A stretch of 19,555 nucleotides of DNA from an uncultured Granulosicoccaceae bacterium (GCA_937951695.1 CALFBL010000159.1:1-19555), one strand, 5' to 3'; shown: positions 1-7,439, numbered from the stretch's first letter. The notes: a model not told the origin generated them from the sequence alone. A program made the numbers and translations.

Positions 1-789
1 GCTCATGTGGTGGGCAAGCTGGTCGTCGTCGTAGTGATGGTCAGCGCCGATTGGGCAAGCTTTTCGCGCTGCGCAATCGATGTGACAGTCAGAGGTTTCT
101 GGCACTCGGTGGGCATAGCAACGCTCTAGGTTAATGTCCCGGCCGAGGTGTATCGCATCAGCAGGGCAGGCGCTGGCGCAGGGTGCGTCACAACCCAAAC
201 ATAGGCTCGCAGAGTTCTGCAGGGCATTGAGACCCGGGCTAGCGAACTCACCGGGCTTGATTCGGTAGGTTTCGGGAAGCCGTGTGGATTGGGTGAGCCA
301 AGCGGCACGATACGCAGACCACGGACCGTATTCGGGGTGTAATCCCAGACCCAGTGGAGAGGGCACGTTCCAGCCAGCCAGGGCCCCCAGCCGCATCAGC
401 GGAATGTGATCCTGATTGGCAGGTGTTGGGTAGAGCTGAACAAAGTTCGTATCAACGGCAACTGTATCGTCACCTAGAGTTGCATCGATCTCGTCGGTCA
501 CTGCTCGATTGGTATTTCGCAGGAATCTGCGTTGTAATTCAGCCACCAGATCCAGACTGTAGTCGTCTACTGGGTTGTGATTGGTGCGATGCGGGTAGGT
601 TTGTAAGCGTCGCCAGAATCGTGGCCCGACGTTAGCCAAAAGCAACAGCTGTGAGGTGGCCAGAAGCTCTGGGACTGGGGCGGCGGTTGCCACCATCGTG
701 GCAATGTCATCTGGCAAATCGACACCGCGAAACGCGCACAAGCTCAAGCCGTGGGTGTGTAGCCAGAAGGAAAGCGTGTCTGCCGTCAT
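1..789 (-). CDS. QueG-like double [4Fe-4S] cluster protein (partial, C-terminus off the left edge)
   Basis: The frame is open from an ATG at 789 down to base 1, giving 263 codons with no stop, so the C-terminus lies outside the window. A TAA two codons upstream of the ATG fixes the start. Two cysteine clusters are visible: C197-x2-C200-x3-C204-x3-C208-Pro, the classic [4Fe-4S] pattern, and a second set C224, C235, C239 and C245-Pro-Ile-Gly. Residues 135-166, with a HPEYGPW core, resemble the segment before the clusters in epoxyqueuosine reductase QueG and related double-cluster proteins. Those enzymes reduce epoxyqueuosine in tRNA using a cobamide. Overall similarity looks low, so I call only the family. 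It is cytoplasmic by sequence (no signal or membrane segment) and divergent from the EVE gene across 58 bp. Confidence 0.72.
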   Translation of the reverse strand, partial: MTADTLSFWLHTHGLSLCAFRGVDLPDDIATMVATAAPVPELLATSQLLLLANVGPRFWRRLQTYPHRTNHNPVDDYSLDLVAELQRRFLRNTNRAVTDEIDATLGDDTVAVDTNFVQLYPTPANQDHIPLMRLGALAGWNVPSPLGLGLHPEYGPWSAYRAAWLTQSTRLPETYRIKPGEFASPGLNALQNSASLCLGCDAPCASACPADAIHLGRDINLERCYAHRVPETSDCHIDCAARKACPIGADHHYDDDQLAHHMS

Positions 790-847
790 GGGTTACTCGT
801 GCGGTTATGGCACACTGATAGCCGGACCCAAGCCCCGTTACCCTATC

Positions 848-1315
848 ATGGCCGTGAATTACTGGTTGTTCAAATCTGAGCCGGATGCGTTTTCCATTGA
901 CGACTTATTCGCCATGCCTGATGCCACCGATCACTGGGACGGTATCAGAAACTATCAGGCACGCAATATTATGCGCGATGAAATGAAAAAGGGCGACAAG
1001 GGCTTTTTCTATCACTCCAGTTGCAAAGTACCCGGCGTGGTTGGGGAGGTGAAAATTGTCTCGTCAGCCTACGACGACCATACAGCCCTTGACCCTGCGT
1101 CGCCTTACTTTGACCCCAAAGCCAGCGCTGAGAACCCTCGCTGGTGCATGGTCGATGTGCAGGCCACAAAGCGCTACCCGGACATTATTGCGCTGACCGT
1201 GTTGAAAGCCTGTGACGAATTGTCCAGCATGTCGCTGCTCAAGCGCGGCAATCGCCTGTCGGTTATGCCGGTCACCGCCGAAGAATGGACTTTTATCCGC
1301 AAATTGGCACGCTGA
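848..1315 (+). CDS. EVE-domain protein (putative modified-base binder)
   Basis: A 155-residue protein starting at ATG 848. It is a single EVE domain from end to end: the opening NYWLFKSEP, the WDGIRNYQARN block near residues 31-41, the DKGFFYHS strand, and the closing LLKRGNRLSVMPV segment. EVE proteins (PUA-like fold, related to human THYN1 and YTH domains) bind modified nucleotides in DNA or RNA in a hydrophobic cage; no enzymatic role is established. The frame stays open upstream to 656, but homology begins exactly at 848 and the upstream part is the antisense of the Fe-S gene, so 848 is chosen. The length is typical for a stand-alone EVE protein. It shares its upstream region with the divergent QueG-like gene. 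Confidence 0.9.
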   Translation: MAVNYWLFKSEPDAFSIDDLFAMPDATDHWDGIRNYQARNIMRDEMKKGDKGFFYHSSCKVPGVVGEVKIVSSAYDDHTALDPASPYFDPKASAENPRWCMVDVQATKRYPDIIALTVLKACDELSSMSLLKRGNRLSVMPVTAEEWTFIRKLAR

Positions 1316-1383
1316 AACGATTTCAATTCGGCGGCTTAATGACGACTGTGATTCGGGTGTCAGGCCCCACGGATTGGAACAGC

Positions 1384-1410
1384 TTGTGCTATTTAAAATT
1401 CTTAGATAAT
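1384..1410 (+). promoter_or_regulatory. Possible sigma-70 promoter of the rml operon
   Basis: TTGTGC at 1384-1389 and GATAAT at 1405-1410 lie 15 bases apart in an AT-rich patch just before rmlC. The spacer is shorter than the usual 17, so this is only a candidate. Transcription would begin in or beside the 1416-1427 palindrome. Confidence 0.3.
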
Positions 1411-1415
1411 TCTAG

Positions 1416-1427
1416 AGTGTCGACACT
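1416..1427. repeat. Perfect 12-bp palindrome abutting the rmlC start codon
   Basis: AGTGTCGACACT is its own reverse complement and ends on the base before the rmlC ATG. It occupies the place where a ribosome binding site would sit, and no purine-rich Shine-Dalgarno is visible there. It could be an operator for a dimeric repressor or form a short hairpin at the start codon. This is inference from position alone. Confidence 0.45.
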
Positions 1428-1976
1428 ATGCAAATCATTGACACGGCTTTGGCTGACGTCAAAATCATCGAGCCTCAGTTGTTTGGTGATGAGCGCGGAT
1501 TCTTTCTCGAATCCTACAATCAGGAACGATTTACCGACGCGGGCATCGCCGACAGCTTTGTTCAGGACAATCACAGTCGCAGTGGACAAGGCGTATTGCG
1601 GGGGTTGCACTATCAACTGAAACAGACGCAAGGCAAACTGGTGCGAGTGACGCAAGGGGAAGTGTTCGATGTGGCCGTCGATATGCGTAGAAGCTCACCT
1701 CAGTTTGGGCAGTGGACAGGTGTGGTGTTATCCGAGGCTAACAAACGCTTGTTTTGGGTGCCACCGGGATTTGCTCACGGCTTTTACGTGCTCAGCGAAT
1801 CGGCTGACTTCCAATACAAATGCACCGATTACTACGCACCAGAACACGAGCGCAGTCTGTTATGGCACGACCCTTCCGTGGGTGTGGAATGGCCGCTATT
1901 GACTGGCCAGGAACCGCAGTTGTCAGCTAAAGACAAAGACGGAACACCGCTTGACGTTATCGACGCGTTTGACTGA
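1428..1976 (+). CDS. rfbC: dTDP-4-dehydrorhamnose 3,5-epimerase RmlC
   Basis: A 182-residue cupin-fold epimerase, of normal family length. It inverts C3 and C5 of dTDP-4-keto-6-deoxy-glucose, the third step of dTDP-L-rhamnose synthesis, in the cytoplasm. Visible signatures are GDERGFFLESY (20-30), VLRGLHYQ with the catalytic His61 (56-63), the PPGFAHGF strand (112-119), the catalytic-type Tyr130 in QYKCTDYY, and the C-terminal LSAKD with Asp169. It is first in an rmlC-rmlD-rmlB operon, with a 7-base gap to rmlD. The start follows a palindrome and has no obvious Shine-Dalgarno. Rhamnose would serve O-antigen or other surface polysaccharide. RmlA, the first enzyme of the pathway, is not encoded in this window. 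Confidence 0.95.
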   Translation: MQIIDTALADVKIIEPQLFGDERGFFLESYNQERFTDAGIADSFVQDNHSRSGQGVLRGLHYQLKQTQGKLVRVTQGEVFDVAVDMRRSSPQFGQWTGVVLSEANKRLFWVPPGFAHGFYVLSESADFQYKCTDYYAPEHERSLLWHDPSVGVEWPLLTGQEPQLSAKDKDGTPLDVIDAFD

Positions 1977-1983
1977 GGTGCGT

Positions 1984-2856
1984 ATGAATGTTCTTATAAC
2001 AGGCAGTGCGAACGGTCAGCTTTTTCATGAATTGCTGAAAACCGCTCCTGCAACCGTCAACATTCTCGATACCAGCACAGCTGACAGCGCGCGGCTGGAC
2101 ATCGCCAATGCCGACGCGGTTATGACGTTCGTAGAAACCCATAAACCCGATGTGATCTTCAACGCCGCGGCCTATACCGCGGTCGATAAGGCAGAGTCTA
2201 ATCCGACAGCCGCCTACGCGGTGAACACCGTAGCGGTGCAGACCTTAGCCAACGCGGCCGCGGCTGTTAACGCTCGGCTGGTGCAGATATCGACCGATTT
2301 TGTATTCGGTGTCAGCGATGGAAACCCCTTTCAGATAGACGCGCCAACCGCTCCTGTTAGCGTGTACGGTAAGACCAAACAGGAAGCAGAACAGATCGTA
2401 GTTAACACGCTACCGCAAACCGGCAGCGTGATCCGCACCGCTTGGGTGTACTCCGCCAATGGTAATAATTTTGTCAAAACCATGCTGCGATTAATGAACG
2501 AACGCGGTGAAGTGGGCGTCATCGCAGATCAGATCGGATCCCCCACCTGGGCACTCCGGTTGGCTGAAGCCATGTGGCAAACGGTTAGTCTTGAGGTGCC
2601 CGGCATTTGGCACTGGAGTGGGGCGGGTGCGTGCAGTTGGTATGATTTTGCGGTCGCGATTGCTGAAGAGGGACGCGCTGTTGGCTTGATTACTAAAGAC
2701 GTTGTTATTAATCCGCTGCGCACCGATCAATACCCCACCCCAGCGGCCCGGCCTGGCTACAGCGTGCTGGAATTAACCCGAACATGGGATGCGTTCAAAA
2801 TGCACGCCCCACATTGGCGCGAAGATCTTCGCTTAATGTTACAGGAACTCAAATGA
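1984..2856 (+). CDS. rfbD: dTDP-4-dehydrorhamnose reductase RmlD
   Basis: A 290-residue reductase of the extended SDR fold, catalysing the last NAD(P)H-dependent step to dTDP-L-rhamnose. ATG 1984 is preferred over an in-frame ATG 33 bases upstream inside rmlC, because GAGG stands just before it and homology begins at MNVLITG. The catalytic elements are present: S103-T104-D105 and Tyr128-x3-Lys132 (VYGKTKQE). One oddity: the N-terminal glycine loop is G7-x3-G11-x2-F14, whereas the family usually has G-x2-G-x2-G (TGANGQLG), so there is one extra residue and the third glycine is replaced by Phe. The stop overlaps the rmlB start (ATGA), implying translational coupling. Confidence 0.93.
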   Translation: MNVLITGSANGQLFHELLKTAPATVNILDTSTADSARLDIANADAVMTFVETHKPDVIFNAAAYTAVDKAESNPTAAYAVNTVAVQTLANAAAAVNARLVQISTDFVFGVSDGNPFQIDAPTAPVSVYGKTKQEAEQIVVNTLPQTGSVIRTAWVYSANGNNFVKTMLRLMNERGEVGVIADQIGSPTWALRLAEAMWQTVSLEVPGIWHWSGAGACSWYDFAVAIAEEGRAVGLITKDVVINPLRTDQYPTPAARPGYSVLELTRTWDAFKMHAPHWREDLRLMLQELK

Positions 2857-3932
2857 GTCGTATGTTAGTCACTGGCGCCGCGGGTTTTATTGGAGCAAAT
2901 TTTGTTCGCTATTGGCGCAAGCATCATCCCACCGACCACATCGTCGTGGTTGATGTTCTAACCTACGCGGGCAATCCGCATAACTTGGACGGGCTGCTCG
3001 ATGATCGTTGCTTGCTCGAACAGGTGGATATCAACGATACCGATCGTGTCATGGAGCTGCTGCGCGAACATAAGCTGAATACGATTGTGCATTTCGCCGC
3101 CGAAAGTCACGTTGACCGATCGATTGAAGGTCCGGATGTGTTTATTGAAGCCAATGTATTGGGTACACACAGCTTATTAAAAGCCGCTCGTCAGGTTTGG
3201 CAAGTGGAAGGGCAGGCGATGGATGATCATCGTTTTCATCATGTCTCAACCGATGAGGTGTACGGCACGCTAGAACCTGAAGAGCCTGCGTTTACCGAGC
3301 AAACCCCTTACGCACCGAATTCGCCGTATTCGGCGAGCAAGGCCAGTTCCGACTTTTTGGTTCGTGCCTATCATCATACTTACCGCATGAACGTCACCAC
3401 CAGCAATTGTTCCAACAACTACGGGCCGTTTCATTTCCCGGAAAAGTTGATCCCGTTGGTGATCATCAATATCTTGCACGGTAAAGCGCTGCCGGTATAC
3501 GGTGATGGACGCAACATTCGTGATTGGTTGTATGTTGAAGATCATGCGCGCGGGATCGAATTGGTGCTGCGAAAAGGCAAAGTTGGTGAGACCTACAACA
3601 TTGGCGGTGTCAACGAGTGGACCAACATCGACATCGTTAACTTGTTGTGCTCGATGCTCGATAAACGCTTTGCGGATGATCCCGAATTGCGCGCAGCGTA
3701 CCCAGATTGCCCGGCTGCCGGTGCCCAGCCCTGTGACTCTTTAATTGAGTACGTTACCGATCGGGCGGGTCACGATTTTCGTTACGCGATCGACACCACT
3801 TATATCAAACAGGAACTCGGATACGAACCGGCGGTGACCTTTGAAGTGGGCATCGAGAAAACGGTGGACTGGTATCTAAGCCATCGGGTATGGTGGCAGA
3901 GCGTACTCGACGGAAGTTACCGCAGCGACTGA
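2853..3932 (+). CDS. rfbB: dTDP-glucose 4,6-dehydratase RmlB
   Basis: A 359-residue NAD-dependent dehydratase of the extended SDR family, which makes dTDP-4-keto-6-deoxyglucose from dTDP-glucose. The start at 2853 overlaps the rmlD stop by four bases; the frame extends further upstream, but homology begins at MSRMLVTG. Features: Rossmann loop GAAGFIG (8-14), the T133-D134-E135 catalytic triplet in STDEVYG, and Tyr159-x3-Lys163 (YSASK). The NNYGPFHFPEKLIP and GDGRNIRDWLYVEDH substrate-binding blocks follow. It is last in the rml operon and convergent with the thioesterase gene 11 bases downstream. The gene order C-D-B without A is less usual than B-D-A-C; rmlA is presumably elsewhere in the genome. 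Confidence 0.96.
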   Translation: MSRMLVTGAAGFIGANFVRYWRKHHPTDHIVVVDVLTYAGNPHNLDGLLDDRCLLEQVDINDTDRVMELLREHKLNTIVHFAAESHVDRSIEGPDVFIEANVLGTHSLLKAARQVWQVEGQAMDDHRFHHVSTDEVYGTLEPEEPAFTEQTPYAPNSPYSASKASSDFLVRAYHHTYRMNVTTSNCSNNYGPFHFPEKLIPLVIINILHGKALPVYGDGRNIRDWLYVEDHARGIELVLRKGKVGETYNIGGVNEWTNIDIVNLLCSMLDKRFADDPELRAAYPDCPAAGAQPCDSLIEYVTDRAGHDFRYAIDTTYIKQELGYEPAVTFEVGIEKTVDWYLSHRVWWQSVLDGSYRSD

Positions 3933-3943
3933 CTGGCCTGCAC

Positions 3944-4420
3944 TTATTTCCGGGGGCCAATCAACCACCGGGCGGTGGCGGTTGTCACCACGTCACCGTC
4001 CTTGTCTTTGATCGACGTCTGGACCGGTATTTCGGTGCGCTCGACGAATTCAGGTACTTTGCAGCGGCATTCAATCATTAAATCACCGCGGGCTTTCTTA
4101 TGGTATTCAATATTCAGCCCCACGAGAATCCCGTTGTAACTTGATGGCATGCCAGAGAGTACTGCCAGTCCGGTAGAGAGTTCGGCGACGTTGGCCAAAG
4201 CAATAGCGTGTACAGAACGAAGATGATTGCGTACGCGGCGACGATCTTTCAACAAGACACGCGAGTGTCCGGCTTCTAAGTGCTCGACGCTTGCGCCCAT
4301 CGAGCCCGTGTAGGGTATTTTAAATCCCATCAAACGACTAAACATCCACTTGCCACCCGGCAAAGGGGACAAGGTTCCCCATGCAGACAACATCTGTGCA
4401 CCGATCGAACGTGTAGACAT
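3944..4420 (-). CDS. Hotdog-fold thioesterase-like protein (DUF4442 family)
   Basis: A 158-residue protein with the layout of DUF4442, a hotdog-fold family related to PaaI-type acyl-CoA thioesterases. Visible are the opening helix with PGGKWMFSRLMGF (residues 21-33), a central RNHLRSVHAIALANVAELSTGLA helix region that corresponds to the hotdog helix, and the beta strands ending in TATARWLIGPRK. The Asn/His pair in RNHLRSVHA sits where the family keeps its conserved polar residues. The substrate is unknown; acyl-CoA hydrolysis is a family-based guess. It is transcribed alone on the minus strand from a well-formed sigma-70 promoter and converges with rmlB. No signal peptide is seen. Confidence 0.75.
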   Translation of the reverse strand: MSTRSIGAQMLSAWGTLSPLPGGKWMFSRLMGFKIPYTGSMGASVEHLEAGHSRVLLKDRRRVRNHLRSVHAIALANVAELSTGLAVLSGMPSSYNGILVGLNIEYHKKARGDLMIECRCKVPEFVERTEIPVQTSIKDKDGDVVTTATARWLIGPRK

Positions 4421-4455
4421 GAGGACATAACTCGAGACGCGTCATAGCGCTTCGC

Positions 4456-4483
4456 AGTATAGAGCACTAGGATTGATTGACAA
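4456..4483 (-). promoter_or_regulatory. Sigma-70 promoter of the hotdog thioesterase gene
   Basis: On the minus strand TTGTCA (4483-4478) and TATACT (4461-4456) are separated by 16 bases, each one mismatch from consensus. Transcription would start about 30 bases before the ATG at 4420. Nothing here resembles the ECF-type sites found further right. Confidence 0.6.
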
Positions 4484-4560
4484 CCGCGTAAGCTTTCTCT
4501 GTGGCCAATTGCTTCGCGCATTATGAAGAAATACAGTGCGCCGTTGGAAGGCTCTTGATA

Positions 4561-4603
4561 CCGCTCAAACCCCAGTCACCAAGCACTTGAGCGGATTTTG
4601 TTT
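4561..4603 (+). terminator. Stem-loop with T-rich tail reading toward chrR
   Basis: CCGCTCAA (4561-4568) pairs with TTGAGCGG (4587-4594) across an 18-base loop, and ATTTTGTTT follows on the plus strand. The T-rich side faces the wrong way to end chrR, whose minus transcript would have the A-rich side first. It may be a weak two-way terminator, or mark the end of an unannotated plus-strand transcript. Confidence 0.35.
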
Positions 4604-5294
4604 AAATTCCTACGAAGGGCTGCATGATTTTGCCAAGCACTGATCGGTACTTGACAGGCGCATCTGTGGCAATCAGTGCAATGCACACCTCTGCTTCATC
4701 CACTACCGGTTGGTGATCGTGATGGTCATCTAGGTCGGCTATATCACCGGCTTTGAATTGACCAAATTTATCCTGATAAGACCCTCGTACGACGTACGTT
4801 AGCTCACGGTCGGTGTGAGAATGTTGACTCAGGGTCACACCAGGCTCTAATCTGAGAAGCTTGAATGCGCCTTCCTTGCGCGGCTGATCATTCAACGGAA
4901 ACTGTTTGACTCCGGGTGCAACGAGACGCCAATCGAGCGATTCAATGGGCCCTGGTAGCAAACGTCCTAAGGCGCAAGGCACGGATGCATCACCCGATTC
5001 ACTCCGCTGTTTACTCACCACTATCTCAGGGCGAGTGCGGGCCGCCGACAAAAGCTGCTGGGCGCTTAAGCTGGGTCTCACCGCTTTTTGCTCAGTCAGC
5101 AATTCGCCACCGATGTCATCCGCCAGTGCGTTGCGATCGCGACAATACCAACAAACCGTTAGATGACAAGCGATGAGTGTTTCCATCGGCTTACCTAACG
5201 AACCGGTAGCATAGTCGAGGATTGTCTCATCGCTCAGATGATGTGATATTGCCGAATCAACGCCGTGCTTGTGCTGTAAATTGCTCTGTTTCAA
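4602..5294 (-). CDS. chrR: ChrR-family zinc anti-sigma factor with C-terminal cupin
   Basis: A 230-residue two-domain anti-sigma factor. The N-terminal zinc anti-sigma domain has H19, H44, C48 and C51 (HLTVCWYC). From memory, R. sphaeroides ChrR uses H6, H31, C35 and C38, so the spacing is identical with an offset of 13. The C-terminal cupin carries H158, H160 and E164 (QHSHTDRE) and H194 (HHDHQP), matching the H141, H143, E147 and H177 ligands of that protein with a constant offset of 17. ChrR holds RpoE inactive in the cytoplasm, and singlet oxygen or organic peroxides release it; the cupin domain is needed for that response. The start codon overlaps the rpoE stop (ATGA), so the two are translationally coupled. 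Family assignment is firm; the inducing signal here is inferred. Confidence 0.93.
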   Translation of the reverse strand: MKQSNLQHKHGVDSAISHHLSDETILDYATGSLGKPMETLIACHLTVCWYCRDRNALADDIGGELLTEQKAVRPSLSAQQLLSAARTRPEIVVSKQRSESGDASVPCALGRLLPGPIESLDWRLVAPGVKQFPLNDQPRKEGAFKLLRLEPGVTLSQHSHTDRELTYVVRGSYQDKFGQFKAGDIADLDDHHDHQPVVDEAEVCIALIATDAPVKYRSVLGKIMQPFVGI

Positions 5295-5839
5295 TGTTCG
5301 AAGTCTTCTGATTGGAGCTGGTGTTTAATGGCTTGCATTGCAAGACGTATTCTGGATTTTACCGTGCCGATTGGTAGGTCGAGCCACCGCGCGATGGCAC
5401 CGTGGGATTGGCCGCGAAAGTAGGACAGGTGCATGACTTGACGCTGCTCTTGCGGAAGTTTCTCCAACGCCCTTGCCAGTCGGCTCGATGCCTGCGCGTC
5501 ATCAACGTGCTTTTCCTGAACATCGCGCTCACTTGTCTCCAATTCGAGCATTTCATCATCAAGCTCGACCTCGACCCGGTTATTTCCTCGCAGAAAATCT
5601 ATGTACCGATTTCGAGCGATGGTGAATATCCAAGTGCTTGCCGCTGCTTTCTTTCGATCGTAGCTCTCAGCGCGGCGCCAGATGATCAACATGATCTCCT
5701 GCATCAACTCTTCGGCCGAATCTTCGTTCATGCCTTTACCAATCAAAAATGATTTCACACGGCCGGCGAAATAGTCGTAGATTCCCGCAAACGCCGCTTC
5801 ATCCCGATCAGACCCTATAAGAGTGAGATTCTCACGCAT
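5291..5839 (-). CDS. rpoE: ECF sigma factor, ECF11 (RpoE of the RpoE-ChrR pair)
   Basis: An ECF sigma factor of 182 residues with region 2 (about 10-80, including EELMQEIMLIIWRRAESYD and STWIFTIARNRYIDFLR) and region 4 (about 120-175, with LPQEQRQVMHLSYF and the helix-turn-helix GAIARWLDLPIGTVKSRIR). It pairs with the ChrR gene immediately downstream, which defines group ECF11. I place the start at ATG 5839: AAGGAG lies just before it, and the length before the SDRDEAAF motif then matches known RpoE proteins. The frame also has ATGs at 5926 and 5917, adding up to 29 residues, but the promoter -10 at 5943-5938 would leave almost no leader for them. The gene is preceded by its own ECF-type promoter, implying positive autoregulation. 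Confidence 0.9.
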   Translation of the reverse strand: MRENLTLIGSDRDEAAFAGIYDYFAGRVKSFLIGKGMNEDSAEELMQEIMLIIWRRAESYDRKKAAASTWIFTIARNRYIDFLRGNNRVEVELDDEMLELETSERDVQEKHVDDAQASSRLARALEKLPQEQRQVMHLSYFRGQSHGAIARWLDLPIGTVKSRIRLAMQAIKHQLQSEDFEH

Positions 5840-5937
5840 CCTCTCCTTCTGATCTTCAAGATCGAAAGTAGGTTTGACGGCTATCGGACGTGTTGTCTGT
5901 TGTGCCAATTGTCGCATCGCTTCCATGATTATAATGG

Positions 5938-5965
5938 CTTACGGAACAAGGCCGGATTCAGATCA
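5938..5965 (-). promoter_or_regulatory. RpoE-type (ECF11) promoter of rpoE-chrR
   Basis: On the minus strand TGATCT (5965-5960), 16 bases, then CGTAAG (5943-5938). This resembles the R. sphaeroides RpoE promoter as I recall it (TGATC near -35, TAAG near -10). Transcription would begin near 5931, so the sigma factor would activate its own gene. Confidence 0.75.
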
Positions 5966-6014
5966 GTCTTCGTTAAGGTGTAATATTGGTATAGTTTTGT
6001 ATGCGTTATGCACT

Positions 6015-6042
6015 TGATCTGGGCATTCCTGTGGAGCGTATC
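6015..6042 (+). promoter_or_regulatory. RpoE-type (ECF11) promoter of the FAD oxidoreductase operon
   Basis: TGATCT (6015-6020), 16 bases, CGTATC (6037-6042). It is divergent from the rpoE promoter and has the same spacing and the same CGTA core. The predicted start near 6049 leaves a leader of about 30 bases holding AGAGG before ATG 6079. Confidence 0.75.
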
Positions 6043-6078
6043 ACGTGGTAGCTAATCGGTTTATTACAGAGGCTTAGT

Positions 6079-7434
6079 ATGGTATCGACAGCAAGTTCTC
6101 GGCACGTGGCGGTTATCGGAGCCGGCGCAGCAGGTCTGTCGAGTGCTTGGTTGCTTAGCCAGTCATGCGTCGTGACGTTAATTGAGCGGGAAGGCCGGTT
6201 GGGTGGCCATGCTCATACAGCCGATGTGCACACAGAGCGCGACAACCCGACGCTCGCGATCGATACCGGGTTTATTGTCTACAACGAGCATAACTACCCG
6301 AATTTAGTAGAGTGGTTTAAGATTTTGGGCGTTGCAACCGAAGAAAGCGACATGTCGTTCGCGGTGTCCCGGGATCTTGGTGCGTTTGAATATGCGGGTG
6401 GTCCACCACTTGGCCTACTGGCGCAGCCATCGTTGCTGGCCAGCGGACGCTATTGGAGTATGCTTCGTGATCTGCTGAGGTTCTATCGCGACGCGCCCAG
6501 GCAGATACCGCAAGACTCTCAGCAAACGTTGGGTGATTTTTTAGTGCAGGGCAACTATTCAAAGGCGTTCGTCGACGATCATCTTATGCCGTTCGGGGCC
6601 GCGGTTTGGTCGACCTCACGCAACAATATGTTTGCGTATCCGGCGGCGGCGTTTATTCGATTTTGCGATAATCACGGCTTGTTAAAGTTATTGGGTCGGC
6701 CGCAATGGCGAACCGTATCGGGTGGCAGTAACCACTACGTGACGGCGGCGAAGGCTGCCGTAGAGAAGGCGGGTGGTTCAATTCTATCGGGGTCCGGTGC
6801 TGTCTCAGTGCGGCGTCATGATACCGGCATCGAAATCGTGCTGGCCAACGGTGACACGCTTGAGGCAGAGCATGTGGTGATTGCAGCTCACGCCGACCAA
6901 GCTCTAGCGATGCTGAAGGATCCCGACGCTGCCGAGACGACGCTGCTCGGAGCGTTCGAGTACGATCAGAATCATGCAGTGCTGCACACGGATAAAACCC
7001 TTATGCCCAAGCGAAGGCGCGCTTGGTGTAGCTGGAATTACGTGGAACAGACGAACGATGACTGCGCAAAAGTGTCTGTCAGTTATTGGATGAACCGTTT
7101 GCAGAATTTGAACACCGCACAAGATTATTTTGTGTCTTTAAACCCTGGGGTCGCGCCCGACCCGAACAGCGTAATTCGTGCGTCTGACTATGAGCATCCC
7201 ATCTTTACCGCAGACACGTGGCAAGCTCAGCAACACCTTTGGTCACTGCAGGGCGTTCGTAACACGTGGTTTTGCGGCGCATATTTTGGTGCAGGGTTTC
7301 ATGAAGATGCCGTGCAAGCTGGATTTGCCGTTGCTGAGCAGCTCTCAGGCCAACTTAGGCCTTGGTCACTAACGAACCCTTCAGATCGTATTGTTGTGGA
7401 TGTCGCAATTCCCGACCCCAAGACCGCAGCCTAA
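6079..7434 (+). CDS. FAD-dependent amine-oxidase-type oxidoreductase (COG2907-like)
   Basis: A 451-residue flavoprotein. The N-terminal dinucleotide fold shows VIGAGAAGLSSAWLL (GxGxxG at 14-19), an acidic strand end at Glu36, and GRLGGHAHT (39-47). DTGFIVYNEHNYPNL (about 62-76) is a hallmark of this family, and the C-terminal FAD segment GAYFGAGFHEDAVQAG lies near 410-425. In R. sphaeroides a flavin amine-oxidase-like protein of the RpoE regulon (RSP1091 as I recall) is needed for oxygen-dependent conversion of a methylated unsaturated acyl chain to a furan fatty acid. That role is a reasonable hypothesis here, not shown. It opens a three-gene operon, with 5 bases to the next start, and is driven by an ECF-type promoter. 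AGAGG six bases before the ATG supports the start. Confidence 0.88.
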   Translation: MVSTASSRHVAVIGAGAAGLSSAWLLSQSCVVTLIEREGRLGGHAHTADVHTERDNPTLAIDTGFIVYNEHNYPNLVEWFKILGVATEESDMSFAVSRDLGAFEYAGGPPLGLLAQPSLLASGRYWSMLRDLLRFYRDAPRQIPQDSQQTLGDFLVQGNYSKAFVDDHLMPFGAAVWSTSRNNMFAYPAAAFIRFCDNHGLLKLLGRPQWRTVSGGSNHYVTAAKAAVEKAGGSILSGSGAVSVRRHDTGIEIVLANGDTLEAEHVVIAAHADQALAMLKDPDAAETTLLGAFEYDQNHAVLHTDKTLMPKRRRAWCSWNYVEQTNDDCAKVSVSYWMNRLQNLNTAQDYFVSLNPGVAPDPNSVIRASDYEHPIFTADTWQAQQHLWSLQGVRNTWFCGAYFGAGFHEDAVQAGFAVAEQLSGQLRPWSLTNPSDRIVVDVAIPDPKTAA

Positions 7435-7439
7435 CGTTT

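Noticed and set aside
656..847. N-terminal extension of the EVE protein, and a plus-strand frame at 354-635
   Set aside because: Both lie antisense to the Fe-S protein gene, whose cysteine clusters and open frame to the edge are convincing. EVE homology begins exactly at 848.
1316..1427. Search for a further ECF-type promoter before the rml operon
   Set aside because: No TGATC box occurs in this gap; the operon appears to use a sigma-70-like promoter, so I did not add it to the regulon.
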